Of a DNA stretch of 64,000 bases, positions 8,981-17,845 are shown in pieces. Position 1 is the first letter of the stretch. Every line of letters begins with the position of its first letter. A program made the position numbers and the translations under genes. Below the pieces are notes generated by a model that was not told where the DNA came from, did not search any database, and worked only from the letters and a program-made list of their open reading frames with translations. The DNA comes from CAIWHR01 sp963809965. Its GTDB lineage: Bacteria; Pseudomonadota; Gammaproteobacteria; Burkholderiales; Casimicrobiaceae. The stretch lies in the NCBI GenBank assembly GCA_963809965.1, contig CAWELU010000059.1, positions 45,941 through 109,940 of the forward strand. Direction: 5' to 3'.

Positions 8981-10460
8981 TCCTCGAGCACCTCCCGGCG
9001 CTCCAGGTGGTGCTCCCCCTCGTCAGTGCACCGGTTATCGTGCTGGTGCGCCGCCAGGACTTCGCGTGGCTGCTTGCCACCGCGGCCAGTTGGATCGCCT
9101 TGGCAGTGGCGATCACGCTGGCCATGCGCACCGCCGAGGTGGGCGCAATCTCGTACGCCATCGGCAGCTGGCCACCCCCTTGGGGAATCGAGTACCGCGT
9201 CGACAGGCTGAGCGCATTCGTGCTGGTGCTGGTATCGCTCATCGGCGCGATCGTCATGCCCTACGCGCGTGCGAGCGTCGCCGCCGAGTTGCCGCGCGAG
9301 CGGCAGTATCTGTTCTATGCGATGTACTGCCTGTGTCTCGCGGGACTGCTCGGCATCACCATCACGGGCGATGCGTTCAACCTGTTCGTCTTTCTGGAGA
9401 TCTCGTCGCTTTCCACTTACGTCCTCATCGCCCTGGGACAGGCGGCGCAACGCGTTGGTGGCGGCCTTCCAGTACCTGGTGCTGGGAACCATCGGCGCCA
9501 CCTTTTATGTCATCGGCGTCGGACTCCTGTATCTGATGACCGGCACGCTCAATCTTGCCGATCTCGCGGCCCGCCTCGCCACGGTCGGCGAACTGCGACC
9601 GGTGCTCGCGGCGCTTGCCTTCATCACGGTCGGCATCGGGATGAAGCTCGCGCTCTTTCCGCTCCATCAGTGGTTGCCGAACGCCTATACGTATGCACCC
9701 TCGGTCGTGACCGCGTTCCTCGCCGCCACCGCGACCAAGGTGTCGGTGTATGTGCTGATTCGTTTCTACTTCGTCGTATTCTCGAACACGCTCGTCCTCC
9801 GGGTCCCGGCACTCGACGACCTGCTGATCGGCCTGTCCGTCGTCGCGGTGGTGACCATGTCGGTGGTCGCCGTCTTTCAATCCGATCTGAAGCGCATGTT
9901 CGCGTACTCGAGCATCGCCCAGATCGGTTACATCACGCTTGGCATCGCCCTGACACAACCAGCCGGGGCTGACGGGCGCGATCGCCCATCTGTTCAACCA
10001 CGGGGTGACCAAGGGCGCGCTCTTTCTTCTCGTCGGCGGAATCGCAATGCGCTGCGGCGGGACCGGCTTCGGCAGCGTCGCCGGCCTGGGCAAACGCATG
10101 CCGCTCACCTCGTTCGGGATCGTACTCGCGGGCCTGAGCCTGATCGGCGTTCCGGCCACGGCGGGGTTCACGACCAAATGGTACCTCGTGGTCGGGGCGC
10201 TCGAGCATGGTTACTGGTGGCTCGCTGCGGTCATCGTCGGAAGCTCGTTGATCGCGGTCGCCTACGTATGGCGTTTCGTGGAGGCGGCGTACTTTCAACC
10301 AGCCGGTCCCGACGCGCCCCGCCATGGCGAAACGCCGCTCACGATGCTCGTTCCGGCATGGCTCATGGTGGCCGCCTGCATCTATTTCGGACTCGAGACG
10401 TCGTTCAACGTCGGTTACGCGAGTGGCGCGGTGGAACACCTGTTGCGAGGCACGCCGTGA
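8977..10460 (+). CDS. mnhD: Antiporter-like subunit D, copy 1 (NuoL/M/N family), two frameshifts as sequenced
   Basis: About 493 residues after repair, a proton-translocating NuoL/M/N-type subunit with roughly 14 helices. Removing one base near 9444 and one near 9968 gives a continuous protein. Conserved features: GDAFNLFVFLEISSLSTYVL with the helix-5 Glu, FPLHQWLPNAYTYAPS, the TKVSVYVLIRF lysine helix, AYSSIAQIGYITLGIAL and FNHGVTKGALFLLVGG with the channel His/Lys. It overlaps mnhC and the next gene by four bases each. Confidence 0.88.
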
Positions 10461-11910
10461 CGCCGGAATCCATCGTCGCCCTGGCACCCGCACTGCCCGC
10501 CGTCGCAGCGGTGTTGATTGCCGCGAGTCACCGGGTACCGAATCTGCGCGAAGCGGTCACTCTGGGCGCGGCTACCGCGCTGTTCGCTGCCGTCGCATCG
10601 CTGCTCCCTTCGGTGCTGGACGGCGGGCGCCCCGGCCTGCACCTGGTCGAGCTTTTTCCCGGCCTGGCGCTGGAATTCCGCGTCGAGCCCTTCGGTCTCA
10701 TGTTCGCGCTCATCGCGTCGGGGCTCTGGCTGCTGAGTTCGGTGTATTCGATCGGATACATGCGGCACAACGGCGAGCAGCACCAGACACGCTTTTACGT
10801 CTGCTTTGCGCTCGCGCTTGCGAGCACGATCGGCGTCGCATTCTCGGGCAATCTGCTGACGCTATTCCTGTTCTACGAGGCGTTGACGCTGGTCACCTAT
10901 CCGCTGGTAACCCACCATGGCGACGACGCAGGCGCGGCGGGGCGGCCGCACCTATCTCGGCGTGCTTCTGTTCACGTCGACGATGCTGCTCTTTCCCGCC
11001 ATTGTCGCCACCTGGATCATCGCGGGAACGCTGGATTTCGTGCCGGGCGGGATCCTCGACGGCAGGATCTCGGCCGTCGGTGCGGCGATGCTGCTCCTGC
11101 TCTACGTATTCGGCATCGGCAAGGCGGCACTCATGCCGATGCACCGCTGGCTCCCGGCGGCAATGGTCGCGCCGACGCCCGTCTCGGCGCTGTTGCATGC
11201 GGTTGCGGTCGTGAAGGCCGGTGTCTTCTCGGTCGTCAAGGTCGTCGTCTACGTCTTCGGAATGGATGCCATGGGCGCGAGCTTTGCGTGGTTGCCGTAC
11301 GTCGCGGGATTCACCATTCTCGCGGCTTCGGTTATCGCGCTTCATGCCGACAACCTGAAGCGCCGCCTCGCCTATTCGACGGTCAGTCAGCTGGCCTACG
11401 TGGTGCTCGCGGCCGCATTGCTTACCCCGATATCCATCGTGGGAGCGGCGCTGCACGTGGCGGCGCACGCATTCGGCAAGATCACCCTGTTCTTTGCGGC
11501 CGGGGCTATCTACACCGCGACCCACAAGACGCTGGTCAGCCAACTCGACGGCGTGGGGCGCCGGATGCCGTGGACGCTGGCCGCATTCGCCGTCGCATCA
11601 CTGTCGATGATCGGCCTGCCACCGACGGCGGGCTTGGTGAGCAAGTGGTACATCGTGAGCGGGGCGTGGCAGGCGCAGCACTGGGTTGCGCTGGTCGGTC
11701 ATCGGCGCGAGTACGCTGTTGAACGCCGGCTACTTCCTCCCCATCGTCTATCGCGCGTTCCTGCGCGACGCGCCACAGGGCGAGGTCGCGCGCTCGGAGG
11801 CACCGTGGACCATGGTGCTTGCGCTCGTCGCCACCGCGGCGTTGACCATTCTCATGTTCTTCTTCTCCGACTTGCCCATTGCGCTCGGGCGCGGGCTCCT
11901 GGGCGCATGA
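10457..11910 (+). CDS. Antiporter-like subunit D, copy 2 (NuoL/M/N family), two frameshifts as sequenced
   Basis: About 483 residues after repair; starts at GTG 10457 overlapping the preceding stop (GTGA). One extra base near 10931 and one near 11696 break the frame. Conserved elements: LLTLFLFYEALTLVTYPLVT, MPMHRWLPAAMVAPTPVSAL, HAVAVVKAGVFSVVKVVVY (helix-7 and helix-8 Lys), AYSTVSQLAYVVL and HAFGKITLFFAAGAIY. It is distinct in sequence from copies 1 and 3 and is probably the functional counterpart of the MrpA antiporter domain without its usual C-terminal extension. Confidence 0.87.
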
Positions 11911-12167
11911 CCGTGGAACCGCATTGGCTCACCCGTCCGGCAACGATCCGCAAGCTGTGGTGGCTGTTCATCGTCGTGCTTGCGGGGGTCGTGCTCGCGG
12001 GGCTGCTGATCGGTCCGGAGGGACATTTTGCCGTCGAGGGTCTGTTCGGCTTCAATGCGCTGTTCGGTTTTCTGGCGTGTGCGGCGCTGATCCTCATCGC
12101 CAAGGGAATCGGGATCCTGCTCAAGCGTCCCGACACTTACTACGACCGGCACGAGCACGATGCCTGA
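11907..12167 (+). CDS. Small two-helix membrane protein of the antiporter operon
   Basis: An 86-residue protein with two hydrophobic segments, LWWLFIVVLAGVVLAGLLI (about 17-35) and FNALFGFLACAALILIAKGI (about 49-68), and a charged C-terminus ending DTYYDRHEHDA. It starts with an ATGA overlap and runs eight bases into the next gene, so it is translationally coupled in the antiporter operon. I do not recognise a named family. A structural or assembly subunit of the complex is the likely role, by position only. Confidence 0.7.
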   Translation: MTVEPHWLTRPATIRKLWWLFIVVLAGVVLAGLLIGPEGHFAVEGLFGFNALFGFLACAALILIAKGIGILLKRPDTYYDRHEHDA

Positions 12168-13843
12168 CCTGCATCCGGGCCTCGTACTCGTCGTCGGCGC
12201 AGTGCTCGTCGCGACGCTGCGCGGGCGGGCGCGGGGCGCCGTCGCGCTCGTTCTTCCGTTGATCGCACTGGGTCTCGTCTGGACCGCAGCGGACGGCGCG
12301 ATCTGGACGGGCCGGCTTGCCGGATACGAAACGGTTCCTTTCGCCGTCGACAAGCTCTCGCGCCTGTTTGCCACGATCTTTGCGCTGATGGCCTTCGGCG
12401 GCGCTTTGTTCGGACTCAATCAAATCCGCACGTCTCGAGCTTCCCGCGGCATTTCTGTACTCAGGTGCGGCGATCGGCGTCACCTTTGCGGGCGACCTCT
12501 TGACCGTGTTCGTGTTCTGGGAACTGATGGCGATCGGATCGACGCTCATCCTCTGGAGCGCCGGCACCACGCCGGCTTACCGGGCGAGCCTCCGGTACCT
12601 GATGATCCATCTGCTCGGAGGCGTGCTGCTCCTCGTCGGCATCGCCGGGCACGCGCTCGAGACGGGCTCGCTCGCATTCGTGGCCATGACGCCCGATGGC
12701 CTTTCCCACTGGCTGATCCTGGCGGCGTTCCTCGTCAATGCGGGCGCTCCGCCGCTTTCGGCTTGGCTGCCGGACGCCTATCCCGAGGCCTCGTGGAGCG
12801 GAACCGTGTTCCTGTCGGCGTTCACCACCAAGATCGCCGTCTACGCGTTGCTGCGCGGTTTCCCGGGGGCGGAACCGCTCATCTATGTCGGCATGTACAT
12901 GATCTTCTACGGCATCGTGTACGCGCTGCTCGAAAACGACATGCGGCGGATCCTGGCCTACAGCATCGTCAACCAGGTCGGTTTCATGGTCACTGGCATC
13001 GGTATCGGCACCGAAATGGCGTTGAATGGAGCGGCAGCGCACGCATTCACACACATCATCTACAAGGCCCTGCTCCTCATGTCGGCGGGGTCGGTGCTCT
13101 ACATGACGGGCAAGCGCAAATGCACCGATCTCGGCGGACTGTTCCAGAGCATGCCGATCACTGCCGCCTGCGGCATCGTCGGAGCGCTGGCGATTTCCTC
13201 GTTCCCGCTGACCTCGGGCTTTGTCAGCAAGTCGATGATCGCCCAGTCGGCTGCCGACGAGCATCTCTTGGTCGTGTGGCTCCTGCTGGCGGCTGCGTCG
13301 GCCGGCGTGTTCCTGCACGCCGGGATCAAGTTTCCCTGGTTCGTATTCTTTCAGCGGGATTCGGGCTTGCGACCGCCGGATCCGCCGCTCAACATGCGCT
13401 TCGCGATGATCCTGTTCGCCGTGTTGTGCGTGGGGCTCGGCATCTTCTATGCGCCGCTGTACAGCTTGCTTCCCTATCCCGTCGTGTATGAGCCGTACAC
13501 CGGCTGGCATGTGATCGCGCAGCTGCAGTTGCTGCTGTTCTCGGGGCTCGCCTTTTTCGTGCTGCTGGGTTGGCTGCGGCGAACCCTTACGATCACGCTC
13601 GATGTCGATTGGAGCTACCGGCTGCTGTTTCCCGCAGCCATCCACGGCATCGCCGCGTGGATGACGCGGCTCGGTGCCTCGATCACGCGCCATGCCACGA
13701 GGTGGGCGACCTACAGCGTCGAGCGGATGCGTCGACTGTTCGGGCCGCAAAGCGCTCTGGCGCGGACGTGGCAAGTGGGAAGCATGGCCCTTTGGATGTT
13801 GGCCATGCTGTTTGTATTGCTCGTCGTCGAGTACTTGAACTAG
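12160..13843 (+). CDS. Antiporter-like subunit D, copy 3, with C-terminal extension; one frameshift as sequenced
   Basis: About 560 residues after removing one base near 12424. NuoL/M/N-type core: GDLLTVFVFWELMAIGSTLI, APPLSAWLPDAYPEASWSGT, TTKIAVYALLRGF, AYSIVNQVGFMVTGIG and HIIYKALLLMSAGSVLY. After the core there is an extra region of about 110 residues (WSYRLLFPAAIHGIAAWMTR onward) with an amphipathic stretch and a final helix, WMLAMLFVLLVVEYLN. This may be a lateral helix like that of NuoL. It is the last gene of the operon. Confidence 0.86.
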
Positions 13844-13881
13844 CATCGTTGTTCGGATCGACAACGGAGGAGGGCCCGACG

Positions 13882-14550
13882 ATGGGTAACATGACCGAAC
13901 TCACCGCGGCGGATGGCTTCGTACTGTCCGCGTACCGCGCCGATCCGGACGGGAGGCCTCGGGGCGGTCTCGTCGTCGTGCAGGAGATCTTCGGCGTCAA
14001 CAGCCACATCCGCAGCGTCTGCGATGGTTATGCGGCCGATGGCTATGTCGCCGTCGCGCCGGCGCTCTTCGATCGTTACGAGCGCGGCGTGGACATCGGC
14101 TACACACCCCCGGACATCGCACGCGGCCGCGAACTCAAGGCCAGGGCCGAGATCGACGCTGCATTGCGTGATGTCGCCGCCGCTCGCGACGCGCTTGCCG
14201 CGATCGGCAAGGTCGGCGTGATCGGCTATTGCTGGGGTGGGTTCGTCGCGTGGATGGCGGCGTCACGGCTTGCCGGGTTCGCGTGTGCGGTCCCGTATTA
14301 CGGGGGCGGGATGCTCGATGCCGTCGGCGAGAAGCCCAAGTGTCCGGTCATGGCGCATTTCGGCGAGAAGGACACGATGATCCCGGCGGCCGGCGTACGC
14401 GAGCTCGCGGCCGCGCACCCGGATGCGCAGGTGTTCCTCTACCCGGCCGATCACGGCTTCAATTGCGACCAGCGCACATCCTTCGATGCCCAGGCGGCGG
14501 CGCTGGCGCGCCAACGCACGCTGCAGTTTCTCCGCCAGCACCTGGGTTGA
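13882..14550 (+). CDS. Dienelactone hydrolase family protein
   Basis: A 222-residue soluble alpha/beta hydrolase (PF01738). Catalytic triad elements are visible: GYCWGG with the Cys nucleophile (about residue 116), EKDTMIP carrying the Asp (about 165), and DHGFNC with the His (about 191). The N-terminal VVVQEIFGVNSHIRSVCDGY is the usual substrate-loop region. Length matches the family. An SD GGAGG lies upstream of the ATG at 13882. It follows the antiporter operon by 38 bases and may be read through from it. The real substrate is unknown; most homologues act on cyclic esters. Confidence 0.92.
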   Translation: MGNMTELTAADGFVLSAYRADPDGRPRGGLVVVQEIFGVNSHIRSVCDGYAADGYVAVAPALFDRYERGVDIGYTPPDIARGRELKARAEIDAALRDVAAARDALAAIGKVGVIGYCWGGFVAWMAASRLAGFACAVPYYGGGMLDAVGEKPKCPVMAHFGEKDTMIPAAGVRELAAAHPDAQVFLYPADHGFNCDQRTSFDAQAAALARQRTLQFLRQHLG

Positions 14551-14569
14551 AACGCCCCGTCTCGCGCCG

Positions 14570-14962
14570 CTAGGCAATCGTCCACTCCCGCCCGCAACCG
14601 CGGCAGCGTACGTCGAGCGTACAACCGGCGGGGGATTGCCGATCATCGTGCGCGCCAAGCACATCGAAGCGCGCGTACACGCCGCAGCCGCCGCACGTCG
14701 CGCGTTCGGCAAGGTATTCGGCACGCACCAGCAATCGGTGGAAGCGACGCCACGCGAACAGGCACAGGCCACCACCGGCCAGCGCGATGGTCACCAGCGC
14801 CAGGAGTCCGCCCGCGGATTTCCGGAACTCGGTCGCCTCGATGGCGAGGGCCATCATGATGAGACTCGCGAGGCCGGTGATCATGAAGGCGAAGCTTTCG
14901 TAGAGCTGCTGCTCGTACCAGCGCTTGAAGCCACGCTCGCGAATCGTGTCACCAGGTTCCAC
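14570..14962 (-). CDS. Hypothetical membrane protein with C-terminal zinc-ribbon-like cysteines
   Basis: A 130-residue protein. Two hydrophobic helices lie at about 24-42 and 51-69. The C-terminal 60 residues contain two CxxC pairs, ATCGGCGVYARF and VRCRGCGREW, spaced as in a zinc ribbon. The gene is convergent with the dienelactone hydrolase gene (20-base gap). No specific family is recognised. Confidence 0.65.
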   Translation of the reverse strand: MEPGDTIRERGFKRWYEQQLYESFAFMITGLASLIMMALAIEATEFRKSAGGLLALVTIALAGGGLCLFAWRRFHRLLVRAEYLAERATCGGCGVYARFDVLGAHDDRQSPAGCTLDVRCRGCGREWTIA

Positions 14963-15095
14963 CGTGAACCGTCCCGTCGGCGAGTCAACACGCGCCGACG
15001 CGCGTCAGGAGCGCGTTGCGCCCGGCCGCGGCAGCAATGAACACGAACCGGCGCATGCTGTTCTCCCTTCGTCGGGCCGGGCAGGCCAGGCCAGG

Positions 15096-15863
15096 TCAGG
15101 TGATCGGTACGGCAAAGGTCACCAGCGATCTTCCGTCGAAGCGGTGCAGCAGGAATCCGGGCGGTTCGGCAACAGGCGTGATGCTCGCATCGGGCGCGAG
15201 CTCGAGCAGGAACTGATGCGCTGTGCTCGGTGCGGTCATCGCGTCCGTCGCGTGCCAGCGGCAATGGGTCACCCGATGAATGTGGCCGGATGCGACGAGC
15301 AGCACGCATTCGTGCCCTTCTACGATTGCGCCCAGGTCGTCTCCGTTGAGGAGGCGTGCGTAGTCGAGAAGCGGCGATCCGGTCGCGAACGGGGGATGAT
15401 GCACGAACACGATTGTCGGCTGATCCGGCGCTGCGGCAAGCTCGGCGGCGAGCCAGGCGAGCCGCTGCGGACAGAGTTCGCCGGCTGGGGTCCCGGGGCG
15501 CAACGAATCGAGCAGCAGCAGGCGCAACTCGGGGAAGTCGACTGCGTACTGCAGGAAGCCGTCCTCCCCTGGAAGGCGGGGCAGCCCCGGAAACGCCCGC
15601 CGCAGCTTCCCGCGGTCATCGTGGTTGCCGACCATCAGCCAGTACGGAATTGAGAGCGGTGCAAGCAGCCCGGCAAGCCGCGCGTACTCGGCCGCATCGC
15701 CGCTGTCGACGAGGTCGCCGGAGAGCACCACGCCGTCCGGCAGCGGGTTCATCGCCTCGAGCTGCGCCACGGCGCGTGCCAGATTCGCGGCCGAATCGAC
15801 ACCGGCGCCGGGCGAAGCGCCGGGCACCGTGATGTGGAGGTCGGAGAGTTGTGCGATCAGCAT
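15096..15863 (-). CDS. Metallophosphoesterase, CpdA-like (3',5'-cyclic nucleotide phosphodiesterase family)
   Basis: A 255-residue calcineurin-like phosphoesterase. All metal-binding motifs are in order: QLSDLHI near the N-terminus, VLSGDLVDSGD (about 46-56), VGNHDDRGK (about 77-85), VHHPPFATG (about 154) and ASGHIHRVTHC (about 191). Length fits the CpdA/ICC class. It is a plausible cAMP phosphodiesterase, but other phosphoesters are possible. It lies 30 bases downstream of the ATP-grasp gene on the same strand. Confidence 0.88.
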   Translation of the reverse strand: MLIAQLSDLHITVPGASPGAGVDSAANLARAVAQLEAMNPLPDGVVLSGDLVDSGDAAEYARLAGLLAPLSIPYWLMVGNHDDRGKLRRAFPGLPRLPGEDGFLQYAVDFPELRLLLLDSLRPGTPAGELCPQRLAWLAAELAAAPDQPTIVFVHHPPFATGSPLLDYARLLNGDDLGAIVEGHECVLLVASGHIHRVTHCRWHATDAMTAPSTAHQFLLELAPDASITPVAEPPGFLLHRFDGRSLVTFAVPIT

Positions 15864-15893
15864 TGAGCGGGCCCCGATGTGGGCACGGCGACG

Positions 15894-16783
15894 TCAATCA
15901 TGCCGCAACGCCAGCATCGCCTTGAACAACGCGGGATCATCCCACGGCGCATCGACGCGGCAGTCACGAAGATACCTGCTTTCGGGATCGCGCAGCCACT
16001 CCTGCGGAAAGTGGGCGATGACGTGTTCCTCGCCAGGTGCGAGCCCCGCGCGTGAACGACCTGCAGTGCCCGTGAGAGCGGCATGAAGCGCCACGCACAG
16101 GTCGACATCGATCAACGATCCGACGGGAATGCCGTTGGTCATGCGGCGGTTGATTTCCAGCAGGTGGACTTCGCCGGTCTTGTCGTCGGCGATGTACTCG
16201 ACGCCGAAGAGTCCGGACATCCCGAACCCTGCCACCAGCCGTTGCGACGCGGCGCGTACCTCCGGGGCGTGAAAATAACGGCCGACGGTGGTGGGCCCCT
16301 TCCATGAATCGCGGCAAACGACTCGGCCTCCAGCCGGTTCGCCGCCAGCGCAAAAGCGGGGACGCGAACACCCAGCGCATGAGCCGCACCCGGCAACAAG
16401 GTCTTGCCGACGCTGATCCGATAGTGAGCGGGATCGCCCAACGAGTCCCGGATCAGGCTCGCCAATTCGAGCTGCCGCGCGGCCGGCAGCGACTCCGGGG
16501 GCGATTGCACCAGAGCCTGCAAGAGCCGAAACGCCATCTCGTCGCAAGGCAGGAGGATACTCGGCGGCGTCGACACGACTGTCTCCGCCAACGCATCGAG
16601 CCATTGCATCGGCGTCGCCTGGTCCGGCAGATAGGCCATGTCTGAAACGAAGCGGCTCTTCTCCGCCAGCGAGCCACGCGGGACGAGCAGGGACACCGTG
16701 AAGCCCGCCTTCGCCATGGCACCGGGAATGCGCGCGGTGCCCGTCCACCGAGTGGCGGTCGCAACCAGGAGCGCTCGTGTCAT
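15894..16783 (-). pseudogene. ATP-grasp domain protein with internal deletion and frame break
   Basis: The N-terminal part from the ATG at 16783 (about 165 aa) runs through RESLGDPAHYRISVGKTLLP-type sequence typical of the pre-ATP-grasp region. The C-terminal part in another frame (GPTTVGRYFHAPEVR, then GEVHLLEINRRMTNG) carries the metal-binding Glu/Asn of the ATP-grasp fold and ends at 15894. Around 16290 the join is abrupt: the central segment that normally holds the ATP-binding lysines, about 70 residues, is absent, and the offset cannot be explained by one extra base. As it stands the enzyme should be inactive. This could be a real deletion or an assembly loss. Confidence 0.7.
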
Positions 16784-16855
16784 CGCGGGTTCCGCGGCCC
16801 AAGCGCGTCACCGGCCCACCACATCGACGAGGGCGGGTCCGCAGTCGTCGCGCCC

Positions 16856-17617
16856 TTATGCACGGGCGAGCGCGACGAGGTATTCGGCGGCTTCGTCGTA
16901 GGGTCCGCCGTCGAGTGAACCGAAGATCTCCGGGTGGTCGAAGCCGCACCGCACCAGCGCATCGACGAGCTCGTCCGCACGATACAGACGCTGTCGTACC
17001 ACGAAGTCGCGCCGCCCGGCATCCGAGGTGATCGACCAGTGCGACGCGAGTTGTGCGCCATCGGCTTCGAGCGCGCGGCGCTCGATGAACAGCGTATCGT
17101 CGATCTCGCCGGCCGAGAAATCGCGCCACTGTCGCATGACGACCTCGCGGCCGAGGATTTCGAGCAGCAGTTTTCCGCCCGGCTTGAGCGAGGCGTGGAC
17201 GTGCTCGAGCAGACGCAACGTATCGGCGTCGCCGAAAAAGCCGAACAGGTTGTAGAGGCACAGCGCGACGTCGTAGGCGTGCAACTCCTCGAACTCGCGC
17301 ATGTCCGCCTGCACGAAGCGCACCTCGACGCCTGCCGCCGCCGCCGCTTGCCGGGCGTACTCGACGAACGCCGGAACAATGTCGACGCCGGTCACGCGAT
17401 GACCGCGCCGGGCGAGCTCGATCGCACGGGCGCCGGGGCCGGAACCCAGATCCAGGACGCTCGCATCGGGCGGTGGATTCACCTGCGCAAGGATCGCATC
17501 GACGTCGGCGACGATGCGGGCGAGACGGCGCGGCGCGAACAATGCCGGCGCCATCGCCTCCCACAGTTCCGCGGCGCCACCTGATTCGCTGGACTGCTGT
17601 CGATCCTGCGCGGCCAT
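16856..17617 (-). CDS. Class I SAM-dependent methyltransferase
   Basis: A 253-residue soluble methyltransferase. Motif I is VLDLGSGPGARA (about 54-65), followed by the acidic loop VTGVDIVPAFVEYAR, VQADMREFEEL, and the motif IV region YDVALCLYNLFGFF. The C-terminal half is typical of class I enzymes acting on small molecules. The substrate is unknown. It sits directly upstream of the ATP-grasp gene on the same strand, which hints at a shared pathway. Confidence 0.88.
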   Translation of the reverse strand: MAAQDRQQSSESGGAAELWEAMAPALFAPRRLARIVADVDAILAQVNPPPDASVLDLGSGPGARAIELARRGHRVTGVDIVPAFVEYARQAAAAAGVEVRFVQADMREFEELHAYDVALCLYNLFGFFGDADTLRLLEHVHASLKPGGKLLLEILGREVVMRQWRDFSAGEIDDTLFIERRALEADGAQLASHWSITSDAGRRDFVVRQRLYRADELVDALVRCGFDHPEIFGSLDGGPYDEAAEYLVALARA

Positions 17618-17845
17618 GGTGTCTCGCGTGCGGAGCTCGGAGCGTGGTGGAGGCCGATTGACCGAATGACCCGGGGCCGGACCCCTCGTCGGACCCCCAC
17701 GGGAACGATGCGATAGTAATGGAAGTCCGACCGCGTTGTCCCTGGGATGCCCAGAAAGACGTGGGGCCGATCGGATGGCCGGCGCGGGCAGGTTACCCGC
17801 GGGTCGGGCGGCGGATTCTGCGGTGACCGACCTGTCCCGCTGCGA

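Noticed and set aside
6573..13843. Assignment as a DAB-type inorganic carbon pump or a membrane hydrogenase/complex I module
   Set aside because: No DabA-like, hydrogenase large/small, NuoB/C/D or NuoH-like gene is present in or next to the operon.
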